A stretch of 64,000 bases of DNA from Gudongella oleilytica (GTDB lineage: Bacteria > Bacillota > Clostridia > Tissierellales > Tissierellaceae): positions 1,922,001 through 1,986,000 of the forward strand of contig NZ_CP035130.1 in NCBI RefSeq assembly GCF_004101785.1, in the 5' to 3' direction. Shown piece after piece: positions 1 through 7,641 of this stretch. Position 1 is the stretch's first letter. Each line of letters starts with the position of its first letter. Both the position numbers and the translations under genes were made by a program. The notes beneath the pieces are model-generated. The model was given only the letters and a program-made list of their open reading frames with translations. It searched no databases and had not been told where the DNA came from.

Positions 1-527
1 ATCTCTTCCTTCAGAGCCCCTACAAATGGGAAATTTCTGTACATCTCATTGAAATCAAGGCCATAGCCCACTACAAACTCATCCGGTATCTCGAAACCCA
101 AAAAGTCTATGTGCACTCCTACAGTCCTTCTATCGGGCTTGTCAAGAAGAGTGCATATCCTTACGGAGCTGGCTCCCCTCTTTGTAAGTATGTCCTTCAG
201 ATAGTTGAGAGTAAGCCCTGTATCTATAATATCCTCAACTATAAGGACATCCTTGCCTTCAACGCTGAAGTCCAGGTCCTTCATTATCCTTACTTCGCCA
301 GTGGATATGCTGGATTTTCCATAGCTGGATACGGCCATGAAATCTATCAGCACCGGCATTTCGATAGCTCGGGTAAGATCCGACAAAAATACGACAGCAC
401 CTTTCAGTATGCCGACAACTATAAGGTCCTTTCCCTTGTAGGCTTCGGTTATCTCTCTTCCAAGTTCCTTTACTCTCTTTCTGATCGCTTCTTCTTCAAC
501 GAGTATCTTTTTGATTGGATCGTTCAA
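1..527 (-). CDS. hpt: hypoxanthine phosphoribosyltransferase (3' end cut by window)
   Basis: Cytoplasmic purine salvage enzyme that joins hypoxanthine or guanine to PRPP to give IMP or GMP. The reverse strand reads from a TTG at 527 (residues MNDPIKKILVEEE), with GGGAGG seven bases upstream deciding the start. The PRPP-binding loop VEDIIDTG lies at about residues 97-104, and the frame runs off the window after FPFVGALKEE, so only the last few residues are missing. It follows tilS by 19 bases, the tilS-hpt order usual in Firmicutes (ftsH normally comes next, outside the window). The two genes are probably co-transcribed. Assignment is secure; only the stop is unseen. Confidence 0.93.
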   Translation of the reverse strand, partial: MNDPIKKILVEEEAIRKRVKELGREITEAYKGKDLIVVGILKGAVVFLSDLTRAIEMPVLIDFMAVSSYGKSSISTGEVRIMKDLDFSVEGKDVLIVEDIIDTGLTLNYLKDILTKRGASSVRICTLLDKPDRRTVGVHIDFLGFEIPDEFVVGYGLDFNEMYRNFPFVGALKEE

Positions 528-546
528 ATCATATCCTCCCATCGGT

Positions 547-1926
547 TTATTTGATTTTACTTATGGTCAACCTTAAATGATTTATCGTTTTTATATCAGC
601 TGCAACCCGATTATCCACTGAATGTCCCACCACCCAGACTATGCCTTTTGAATCTGAAATTATGGGTATTTCGTTTCTTTGGTCTCTGGGTACTTTTTTG
701 TCTATGAAGTAATCCTTCAGCTTCTTTGATCCGATTAGACCTGTGGGTGAGAACCTGTCTCCATCCCTTCTTTGTCTCAGTATCATCGTTCCCTCAAGCT
801 TGTCACCATCTATGGTTGCTGTGAATTTTCCTCTTCCGCCTGTTTCAGCTTTTTCTGTATTCTCAACCTTTATGAGAAGACCCCACTCCGGTATCAGGTT
901 ATCCCCAGGGTTGATCTCCACCTCAGGAAGTTCTTCCCTGGCTGATCTTGATTTCTCAATGGAGAGCTCGTCGTAGGATACTCTTGCTATTATACCTCCC
1001 GGAAGGTCAAGGGTTGAGCCGGTGCGCCCATTTTGGAAAAGCTCCAGAACAGAGCTGACATGCTTTTCCTCGATGCCGTGGAGCGTTCCTTTTATGCCAA
1101 GTACAGCCTTTCGTATGAGTCTTTTTTTAAGAGGCGGCGACTCCATCGTAAAGTGGCTGCCACTAAAAATTATACTGTTATAGCTTTTGTTTTTCACTAC
1201 AGAATTATATTTTTTTTCGACCGCATCCTCGATTATGGTACTATCCTCAGAGGCCAATAACGACATCCTGAAGAGTCCCTCAATTATATTCGGGTTGAAG
1301 TTCTCCATTATGTATGGAAGAAGCTCAAGTCTTATCCGGTTCCTGGTGTACACTGTCTGAAGGTTTGTGTGATCCTCAACGGTCTCGATGCCATTCTCTC
1401 TGATATAACCCTCTATCTCGTCCCTTGTTATATTCAATAAGGGTCGAATGATATCATCCTGATTGAAGCTCATGCCCTTTAAGCCATCGATACCTGTTCC
1501 TCTCATTATCCTGAAAAGAACAGTCTCGGCCTGATCGTTCATGTTGTGTGCCACAGCGATCCTGCCCTTGCCATAGCCTGCCAATACCTTTCTGAAAAAA
1601 TCGTATCGAAGAAGTCTTCCCGCTTCCTCAGATGATATACCAAGCTCCTTGCCATGGGCAACCATATCCACGTTGATCGTGTGATAGGGAATCTGAAGCT
1701 TCCTTGCTACCTCTTCCACAAAGCGCTGGTCCCTGTCGGCAAGCTCTCCTCTGACGCCATGGTTCACATGGGCGATCGCAAGCCTGAACCCAAGTCTTTC
1801 CCTCAGGTTCACCAGGCTCATCAGCATTGCCATGGAATCCGGCCCTCCTGACACAGCTGCCAGAATGGTGTCCCCCGCATCGACCATTCCATACTCTATA
1901 ATATTTTTAAGAACCTTTTTCTCCAT
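547..1926 (-). CDS. tilS: tRNA(Ile)-lysidine synthetase TilS
   Basis: Modifies C34 of the CAU-anticodon tRNA-Ile to lysidine using lysine and ATP, so that it reads AUA. The PP-loop SGGPDS sits about 25 residues from the start, followed by the N-type PP-loop ATPase domain (HVNHGVRG, NMNDQAETVLFR) and the C-terminal TilS domains (about residues 370-459). I choose ATG at 1926 (MEKKVLKNI), which matches the family N-terminus; an in-frame TTG at 1944 would add six residues but has no clear ribosome site. A terminator separates it from the upstream S1-protein gene, so tilS-hpt probably has its own promoter. The spoIIE gene that usually lies just upstream is absent. Confidence 0.95.
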   Translation of the reverse strand: MEKKVLKNIIEYGMVDAGDTILAAVSGGPDSMAMLMSLVNLRERLGFRLAIAHVNHGVRGELADRDQRFVEEVARKLQIPYHTINVDMVAHGKELGISSEEAGRLLRYDFFRKVLAGYGKGRIAVAHNMNDQAETVLFRIMRGTGIDGLKGMSFNQDDIIRPLLNITRDEIEGYIRENGIETVEDHTNLQTVYTRNRIRLELLPYIMENFNPNIIEGLFRMSLLASEDSTIIEDAVEKKYNSVVKNKSYNSIIFSGSHFTMESPPLKKRLIRKAVLGIKGTLHGIEEKHVSSVLELFQNGRTGSTLDLPGGIIARVSYDELSIEKSRSAREELPEVEINPGDNLIPEWGLLIKVENTEKAETGGRGKFTATIDGDKLEGTMILRQRRDGDRFSPTGLIGSKKLKDYFIDKKVPRDQRNEIPIISDSKGIVWVVGHSVDNRVAADIKTINHLRLTISKIK

Positions 1927-1990
1927 CTGGATCACCCAATCCAAGCTGTATCATAATATACCCATAGTTTTTTTCTTCCACACAAATACA

Positions 1991-2012
1991 AAAAACCGGT
2001 TAAACCGGTTTT
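1991..2012 (-). terminator. intrinsic terminator after the S1-domain gene
   Basis: AAAACCGGTT/AACCGGTTTT inverted repeat followed on the reverse strand by a T-run (TTTTTTG), beginning right at the stop codon of the S1 protein gene. It ends the divIC/S1 transcript before tilS. Confidence 0.8.
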
Positions 2013-2013
2013 A

Positions 2014-2436
2014 TCAATCGTTGCTGCTGTTTTTTTTGCCCCTCACTCCAAAGCTCTTTCTGCCGTCTTTGGTTTTGATTTGGTCCATCTTCTCATTGCT
2101 GTCCTTGAGGTAGCTGTTCAGCATATCTTCAAAGGACATGCTTCTCTGTCTGTCATCCTGCCTGCTCCAGTCTATTTCCACAGGCTTGCTTGTCTTAGGC
2201 TTGGCCTGCCTTACTGACAGACTTATTTTACCATCTGCAGATATGGACAATACCTTGACCTTGACCTTTTGATCCTTTTTTAAGTAATCCGAGACCTTTT
2301 CTACATAGTCGTGAGATACCTCTGAGATATGTACAAGTCCACTCTTTCCTTCTGGCAACTGAATAAAAGCACCGAAATTAGTTATTCCGGTCACAGTACC
2401 CTCTACTATTTCTCCAACAGATACGGGCATAGACAA
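2014..2436 (-). CDS. S1 RNA-binding domain protein (YabR / general stress protein 13 type)
   Basis: Small 140-residue protein with one N-terminal S1 RNA-binding domain (about residues 5-72: VGEIVEGTVTGITNFGAFI, then GLVHISEVSH and VKVKVLSI), followed by a polar, basic tail that is probably disordered. YabR-type proteins are ribosome- or RNA-associated; the exact role is not settled. It lies 62 bases downstream of divIC in the same direction, the usual yab order. The start at 2436 is preceded by AAGGAGGAAAAGG. A strong terminator follows the stop. Family assignment is firm; function is inferred from the domain only. Confidence 0.9.
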   Translation of the reverse strand: MSMPVSVGEIVEGTVTGITNFGAFIQLPEGKSGLVHISEVSHDYVEKVSDYLKKDQKVKVKVLSISADGKISLSVRQAKPKTSKPVEIDWSRQDDRQRSMSFEDMLNSYLKDSNEKMDQIKTKDGRKSFGVRGKKNSSND

Positions 2437-2498
2437 CCTTTTCCTCCTTACAAATGATAATATATCATGAGTATATATCAGCCTTGGGGTTATGTCAA

Positions 2499-2831
2499 TT
2501 ATTTATCTTTGTCAAAAACACTGTCCTTATTGTACTCCGGACTGCTTTTGTCTATGTAGATTATTTCCCTGGGCTTTACCATACCAAGCTCATCCCTGGC
2601 GATCCTCTCGACGAATTCCAGAGTGCCGCTTTTTTCGATCTGATCGTTCAAATCCCCGATCTTGTCCTCCAACTGGACTATCTCGGATTCAAGGACCTCT
2701 CTTTTCTCCTCAAGGCTATTCATTAGCTGTCTCTGATGATTCATGACCGTGACGAGATATATCACAAGCAGGACAACAAAAACATGTGATATTCTCAAGC
2801 CTTTTTTTTGTATCTTTCTTTTTCCGGACAC
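2499..2831 (-). CDS. divIC: septum formation initiator DivIC/FtsL family
   Basis: Single-pass membrane division protein expected to act with FtsL and DivIB at the septum. The product has a short basic N-terminus (SGKRKIQKKG), one hydrophobic segment (ISHVFVVLLVIYLVTVM), a coiled coil with heptad-like charge pattern (residues about 35-75, EKREVLESEIVQLEDKIGDL) and the family ending ARDELGMVKPREIIYID. I take the GTG at 2831 as start because GGCGGTG precedes it at good distance; the open frame extends 14 codons further upstream to 2873 without a ribosome site. It lies between rqcP and the S1 gene; yabP and yabQ, normally between rqcP and divIC, are missing. Confidence 0.9.
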   Translation of the reverse strand: MSGKRKIQKKGLRISHVFVVLLVIYLVTVMNHQRQLMNSLEEKREVLESEIVQLEDKIGDLNDQIEKSGTLEFVERIARDELGMVKPREIIYIDKSSPEYNKDSVFDKDK

Positions 2832-2914
2832 AAAATCACCGCCTTTGAGAAATGTTGCTATTCTTACGGTCAATTATCTCATGTTTTATGATTATTTTCA
2901 AGTACTACCCTTGG

Positions 2915-3154
2915 CTAAATAACCTTGTACAGGCTGTCTGCCTGGTCCTTGCCCGCAGATTCCTTCAGATCCAGAACCTCCACCTTCATCTCGCCGTTGC
3001 CGAAGGAAACAACGATGACGTCTCCCACCTTTACCTCGTCTCCCGGCTTGGCGGTCTTTCCGTTTATCGACACCTTGCCCTGTTCACAGGCTTCCTTAGC
3101 TACAGTCCTTCGTTTTATGATCCTCGATGCCTTAAGATATTTATCTATTCTCAT
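2915..3154 (-). CDS. rqcP: S4 domain RNA-binding protein RqcP (YabO)
   Basis: 79-residue protein that is almost entirely one S4 domain (MRIDKYLKASRIIKRRTVA, then GKVSINGKTAKPGDEV). In Bacillus the YabO/RqcP family binds stalled 50S subunits and works with RqcH in alanine tailing of blocked nascent chains. The length and the RIIKRR motif fit this group rather than larger S4 enzymes. It lies between hup and divIC as in other Firmicutes. Its stop and the divIC start are 83 bases apart, with no room for yabP/yabQ. Confidence 0.92.
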   Translation of the reverse strand: MRIDKYLKASRIIKRRTVAKEACEQGKVSINGKTAKPGDEVKVGDVIVVSFGNGEMKVEVLDLKESAGKDQADSLYKVI

Positions 3155-3165
3155 ATTTACCCCCG

Positions 3166-3195
3166 AAAAAAAATCAGGTCATAGACCTGATTTTC
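3166..3195 (-). terminator. intrinsic terminator after hup
   Basis: AAAATCAGGTC-tat-GACCTGATTTT hairpin followed by a T-run on the reverse strand, starting directly after the hup stop. It separates the hup transcript from rqcP. Confidence 0.85.
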
Positions 3196-3495
3196 TTATT
3201 TCTTCTTTCCTTTTTTAGTTACGTTTACGCTCTCCTTAAGTGCCTTGCCGGCTTTGAAAACAGGAGCTTTTGATGCAGGAATCTTAATAACTTCTTCAGG
3301 ATTTCTAGGATTTCTTCCTTCTCTAGCTTTTCTTTCCCTTACCTCGAAGGTACCAAAGCCTACCAATTGAACCTTGTTTCCTGCTGCCAATGACTCCTCA
3401 ACAGCTTTCATAAATGCGTTCAATGCTGCTTCTGCATCTTTCTTCGTAAGGTCGCTTTTTTCTGCTATGCTCGCGATCAATTCAGCTTTGTTCAT
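3196..3495 (-). CDS. hup: DNA-binding protein HU
   Basis: Histone-like nucleoid protein that bends DNA as a dimer. Family hallmarks: [20 protein letters not shown] at the start, [19 protein letters not shown], and the DNA-binding arm [15 protein letters not shown]. At 99 residues it carries a few extra lysines (TKKGKKK) beyond the usual 90-residue HU. Flanked by a strong terminator, and preceded by AAGGAGGAATCATT for initiation. HU between mazG/yabN and yabO is a conserved position in Bacillus and Clostridium. Confidence 0.96.
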   Translation of the reverse strand: MNKAELIASIAEKSDLTKKDAEAALNAFMKAVEESLAAGNKVQLVGFGTFEVRERKAREGRNPRNPEEVIKIPASKAPVFKAGKALKESVNVTKKGKKK

Positions 3496-3561
3496 TAATG
3501 ATTCCTCCTTGTTTTTTATTTGCTAATTTATTCATACTTTTGAGTCCACAATCAGCAAACT

Positions 3562-5019
3562 TCACTCTTCAGATTTAGCCTTGTCCCATAGGGCATCCAA
3601 CTCATTCAGACTCATTTCCTCCATCTGTATACCCATATTTTCAGCCATATACTCCATCTTTTCCATTCTTTTTGTGAATTTTCCAATGGTTTTATTGAGT
3701 GCTACCTCAGGATCCACCTTTAGAAACCTGGAAAGATTGACTACGGCGAAGAGAAGATCGCCGATTTCCTCTTCGGTATGGCTGTGGGAGGGCCCAAATA
3801 CAGTGTAAGACTCCATTACCTCTAAAAGCTCCTCAGACACCTTGTCTGAAGGGCCGCTGATGCTGTCCCAGTCAAAGCCTATTTCAGCGGCTTTTTCCTG
3901 GACCTTGTAGCTCCTCATCAGGGCTGGAAGTCTTGGAATATTTTTCAATTTCTCTGAAAGGGTTGATATATTCCTATTTTCATACTTTATCTTATTCCAA
4001 TTATATACTACTTCGCTGGAATTATCTACATTTTTTTCTGAAAAAACGTGTGGATGCCTTGAAATTAACTTGCTTGCAAGACCTGTCGTCACGTCAAACG
4101 GGTAAAATTCGCCATCTTCATACCCTATCTGAGTGTGAAAAACCACCTGAAGCAGTAAATCTCCCAACTCCTCGACTATGTGTTCAGGGTCCTCGTCCTC
4201 AAGTGCTTCGACCAGCTCATAGGCTTCCTCAAGCACAGCCTGCCTTATGGACAGGTGGTCCTGCTCTCTGTCCCAGGGGCAGCCGTTCTCAGCTCTGAGC
4301 TTTGCCATTATGTCGACTATGTCCTCGAAGGAATACCTTGATTTTCGGTCGCCGACAAGAGCGGGAACGAGAAGGCTTGTAAGGGCATCTATATAAGGAG
4401 ACCTGTCTATTTCAGAAAGCATAAGCCTCTCTACATTCTGATCGGGCAGTCCAGCCCTGTGAACAAGGCAAACCTCGTGCTCATCGCCATATATTTCCGA
4501 CAGGATCAGCTTGATGTCAGACATTATTCTTGGATTATAGACCTGGGTGATTATTATGTTGCTTCTTATGCTGACATCAGTCGATTTAAGCTCTGCTCCA
4601 TCCAGGACCTGTAGTCCGTCTACAGGGTCTATTCCTGTCGCCTCAAGCATGGGCTCGATAAAGCTCATTCCTGAAACGAACTTAAGCTCTATGTCATCAG
4701 TTCTGTCTGCCAGAAGCTTTACAGTTCTCTCCGCAACCATAGGATTCCCGGGAACATAGTAGTTTACGATGCCATGGGTCTTAGCCTCTTCTATCAGTCT
4801 TTCAGTTATGGAGGAATAAACCTCCTCAAAACTTTCAGAGGTATCATAGTAGCTGTCAAAGGCTTGGTAGGCTATCCCTCTGGTCTTGAAATAATCCACT
4901 GCAGGATGCTTCTCGGTCCTTAAAAAATGTGGTCCTTCTCCGTTTATCCTTTCAACAGCCGCTAAGGTAAGGTTGTCCGGACTTCCAGGCCCTAAGCCTA
5001 TTACAAAAATTTTATCCAT
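3562..5019 (-). CDS. mazG: tetrapyrrole methylase-MazG fusion (YabN family)
   Basis: Two-domain protein of 485 residues. The N-terminal part (about 1-215) has the SAM-dependent tetrapyrrole methylase fold (VIGLGPGSPDNLT, VPGNPMVAERT). The C-terminal part (about 230-485) is a duplicated MazG nucleotide pyrophosphohydrolase (EEAYELVEALEDED, EELGDLLLQVVFHTQI; second copy EEEIGDLLFAVVNLSRFL). MazG proteins hydrolyse non-canonical NTPs; the substrate of the methylase half is unknown in this family. Sits 18 bases after the flippase gene and probably shares its transcript. Full length for YabN. Confidence 0.93.
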   Translation of the reverse strand: MDKIFVIGLGPGSPDNLTLAAVERINGEGPHFLRTEKHPAVDYFKTRGIAYQAFDSYYDTSESFEEVYSSITERLIEEAKTHGIVNYYVPGNPMVAERTVKLLADRTDDIELKFVSGMSFIEPMLEATGIDPVDGLQVLDGAELKSTDVSIRSNIIITQVYNPRIMSDIKLILSEIYGDEHEVCLVHRAGLPDQNVERLMLSEIDRSPYIDALTSLLVPALVGDRKSRYSFEDIVDIMAKLRAENGCPWDREQDHLSIRQAVLEEAYELVEALEDEDPEHIVEELGDLLLQVVFHTQIGYEDGEFYPFDVTTGLASKLISRHPHVFSEKNVDNSSEVVYNWNKIKYENRNISTLSEKLKNIPRLPALMRSYKVQEKAAEIGFDWDSISGPSDKVSEELLEVMESYTVFGPSHSHTEEEIGDLLFAVVNLSRFLKVDPEVALNKTIGKFTKRMEKMEYMAENMGIQMEEMSLNELDALWDKAKSEE

Positions 5020-5037
5020 AGAATAGCTCCTTACGAT

Positions 5038-6654
5038 TTATTGTTTTTCGCTTTTCAGGAATCTGCCAAGCTTGTCAGCAATTCTTCCTCCCTTGGAGAA
5101 CATGGCCAGGTCCTCCCTGGTTATAGTTCCCGTCACGATCAGAAGTACCCCATACACTACAACTCCCAGTCCCACTGCTCCAACCGTTGCCAGCTTGTCA
5201 GGCATTATTGATGACATTGCCATGTAGCCAAGCTTTACGACTGCCGCCATCCCCAATGAGGACATCAGCGGCTTGAGAAGTATCTTTTTGAGATCAATAC
5301 CGGCATTGGCCGTTTTGATAACATAATAGAAATCCAGTGTGGCCGCCACAGCATAAGCAGTTACTGTACTTATGGCTGCACCCTTTACATTTATTGCAGG
5401 GATTCCAGTGAGAATATAGGTAAGGGTAATCTTAGCCAAGGCACCGAAGAATAGATTTCTTACGGGTATGATCGGCTTTCCAAGTCCCTGGATAATGGCG
5501 GTCAGAGCCTGTACAAGGGTCAAAAATATCACTCCAAGGGAAAGATAAGTCAGAATGTCCCCTGTACTTGCAATTACAGAAGGCTCATTATTGAAGTACA
5601 ACAGTGCAATTATAGGCTTGGCAAGTACGAACATCCCAAGTGCCGCAGGAAGTCCTATCAAAAGCGTCATCCTGATGCCGGATGAAATGAGACTGCCCAG
5701 CTCATCCCGTGCTTTCCTGGCGCTTGCAGTCGAAATGGCAGGCACAAGACTCATTGAGATCGCTATCGAGAAAACCTGGGGAAGATTCACCAGCGTTTGA
5801 GCCATTCCAGTGAGCTGACCGTAGAGGTCGTTGGCAGTTTTCGAGGTGTAGCCGATATCCTGCAGTCTCCTGAAAACGAGTGCCGCATCCACTGTGTTCA
5901 TTATAGGGGCTATTGCTGAACCAATGGTTATCGGTACAGCAATCAAAAGCAGATCCTTTATGATGCTCTTAACAGGATATTCCTTGCTTATTATTGTTGT
6001 GGCTATCTCATCCTTTATAGAGCTTCTTCTTTTTAAGTATATGATGATTATTGTTACTGCGCCGATGATTGCACCCATGGATCCTCCGAAGGATGCTCCG
6101 CCTGCAGCTATAGGAAGTCCCTTGTCAAGGAGCAGTACGGTAAGTCCAAGGCCTGTGGCAACCCTGAACAGCTGCTCCAATACCTGGGACAATGCCGTTG
6201 GGAACATGGTCTGGCTTCCCTGGAAAAATCCTCTGAATGCTGCCATTATGGGGACGAATAAAAGCGCAGGTGCAAGTGCGAGCAAGGCATAGTAGGCATT
6301 TGGATTACCGATCGACTCTACTATCATTTCTGCACCAACTGCAACTGTAAGGGATGTAAGTATTCCCAGAACCACCAATCCCACCAGGGAAACCTTGAAA
6401 ACCTTGTGGGCGTTCCTGTAGTCACCAAGAGCCCTCTTTTCAGAAACCAGCTTTGCGATCGCAACGGGTATCCCTGCAGTTGAAAGCGTAAGCAAAAGGA
6501 CATAAATCGGATAGGCAGTCTGATAATAGCCTATACCTTCATCCTTTATAATATTGGAAAGAGGTATTCTGTATACCGCTCCCAATATCTTTACTATGAT
6601 GCCGGCGACACCAAGTACCGCTGCACCCTTTAAATAATTCTGACTTTTAGTCAT
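5038..6654 (-). CDS. MATE/MVF-superfamily flippase (SpoVB/YabM/MurJ-like)
   Basis: 538-residue polytopic membrane protein, about 14 hydrophobic segments, of the polysaccharide biosynthesis/MVF type. N-terminus LKGAAVLGVAGIIVKILGAV and YRIPLSNIIKDEGIGYYQ are typical of the SpoVB/YtgP/YabM group, which flips lipid-linked wall precursors. In sporulating Clostridia this slot holds SpoVB-like proteins, but the sporulation genes usually around it are missing here, so a vegetative lipid II flippase role is at least as likely. Follows the foldase gene by 25 bases (ATG at 6654, GGAGGAGCAATA upstream). Confidence 0.85.
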   Translation of the reverse strand: MTKSQNYLKGAAVLGVAGIIVKILGAVYRIPLSNIIKDEGIGYYQTAYPIYVLLLTLSTAGIPVAIAKLVSEKRALGDYRNAHKVFKVSLVGLVVLGILTSLTVAVGAEMIVESIGNPNAYYALLALAPALLFVPIMAAFRGFFQGSQTMFPTALSQVLEQLFRVATGLGLTVLLLDKGLPIAAGGASFGGSMGAIIGAVTIIIIYLKRRSSIKDEIATTIISKEYPVKSIIKDLLLIAVPITIGSAIAPIMNTVDAALVFRRLQDIGYTSKTANDLYGQLTGMAQTLVNLPQVFSIAISMSLVPAISTASARKARDELGSLISSGIRMTLLIGLPAALGMFVLAKPIIALLYFNNEPSVIASTGDILTYLSLGVIFLTLVQALTAIIQGLGKPIIPVRNLFFGALAKITLTYILTGIPAINVKGAAISTVTAYAVAATLDFYYVIKTANAGIDLKKILLKPLMSSLGMAAVVKLGYMAMSSIMPDKLATVGAVGLGVVVYGVLLIVTGTITREDLAMFSKGGRIADKLGRFLKSEKQ

Positions 6655-6679
6655 TATTGCTCCTCCTGATGCCTTAAGG

Positions 6680-7600
6680 CTATTCTGTGAATTTCTTTAC
6701 TTCAGCCTCAGCCCTAAGCTCTTCTATATATTGAAAATATTTTTCTTCCCTTATTGTTTCTATCACCTTGTCGGCAAGCTCCTCATAGGTGTCCATTCTA
6801 TCCATAACCCATATTATGTGATATCCTACCTCTGTCTTGACGACCCCGCTTACTTCTCCCTCCTCCAACGAAAAGGCCTTCTCTTCAAACTCAGATATCG
6901 AGTAGTAGCCCCTTGAAAAGTATCCAAGGTCTCCCCCTCTTACAGCCGATTCACTGTCCAGGGATTCCAGCATTGCAACCTGAGCGAAGTCCTCTCCATT
7001 TTGAAGTCTTTGTAATACTCTTAGAGCATCCTCCTCTGAGCCAAGAAGTATGTGGCTTGCCTTAACTTCTATTAGGCTTTCGCTGTTTTGTGAGTAGTAG
7101 TCCCTTGCCTCATCGTCACTGATTTCGATTCCTGAAAGGATCAGTTCCCTGTGCTTGTCAATGATAAGCTGCTCTCTTTCGTATTTCCTGAAATATGAAA
7201 GATCGAAGCTGTTTGAATCAAGGAAATCCTGGAATGCCTGCTCTCCGCCCAGCTCCTCCTTGACAGATGAAATCCTCTGGTCGATCTCCTCCTCGGTAAC
7301 TGAAATCCCGTTCTCCTGAGAGTCAACTTCGATTAGCTTCTGGATTATGAGGTTCTCGAGGATGTTTTCACTCAGACTTTCACCTAAGGTCTTCCCATCC
7401 ATACCCACCTGGGATAGTGCGTCGTCGCCGTATTGCCTCTCGAATCTCGCCTTGTTTACCTGGAATTCCATATCGAACTCATCCTGTGTTATCTCCATCC
7501 CATTGACTTCTGCAACTACTCCTTCCCTTGCATTCTGGCAACCTGCCGGCAAGGCAACGAGTACCAAGGTAAGCAATATTGCAGCTATCTTCTTATTCAT
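6680..7600 (-). CDS. prsA: peptidyl-prolyl cis-trans isomerase lipoprotein, PrsA/PpiC type
   Basis: Extracytoplasmic foldase anchored by lipid. The start at 7600 gives MNKKIAAILLTLVLVALP followed by the lipobox AGC (Cys near residue 21); the open frame upstream to 7630 lacks the signal character and GAGGGGGAAG precedes 7600. A SurA-like N-domain (about 25-170) is followed by a parvulin domain (VKASHILLGSEEDA, GGDLGYFSRGYYSI, VVKTEVGYHIIWV). It probably assists folding of secreted proteins or wall enzymes. Located 41 bases after mfd in the same direction; spoVT, often found next to it, is absent. Confidence 0.9.
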   Translation of the reverse strand: MNKKIAAILLTLVLVALPAGCQNAREGVVAEVNGMEITQDEFDMEFQVNKARFERQYGDDALSQVGMDGKTLGESLSENILENLIIQKLIEVDSQENGISVTEEEIDQRISSVKEELGGEQAFQDFLDSNSFDLSYFRKYEREQLIIDKHRELILSGIEISDDEARDYYSQNSESLIEVKASHILLGSEEDALRVLQRLQNGEDFAQVAMLESLDSESAVRGGDLGYFSRGYYSISEFEEKAFSLEEGEVSGVVKTEVGYHIIWVMDRMDTYEELADKVIETIREEKYFQYIEELRAEAEVKKFTE

Positions 7601-7641
7601 TAAAATCACTTCCCCCTCTGAAAAAACCAACTTAGAATATA

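Noticed and set aside
111-554. 147-codon forward frame over hpt
   Set aside because: The reverse strand gives a clear Hpt with PRPP loop; the forward frame is its shadow.
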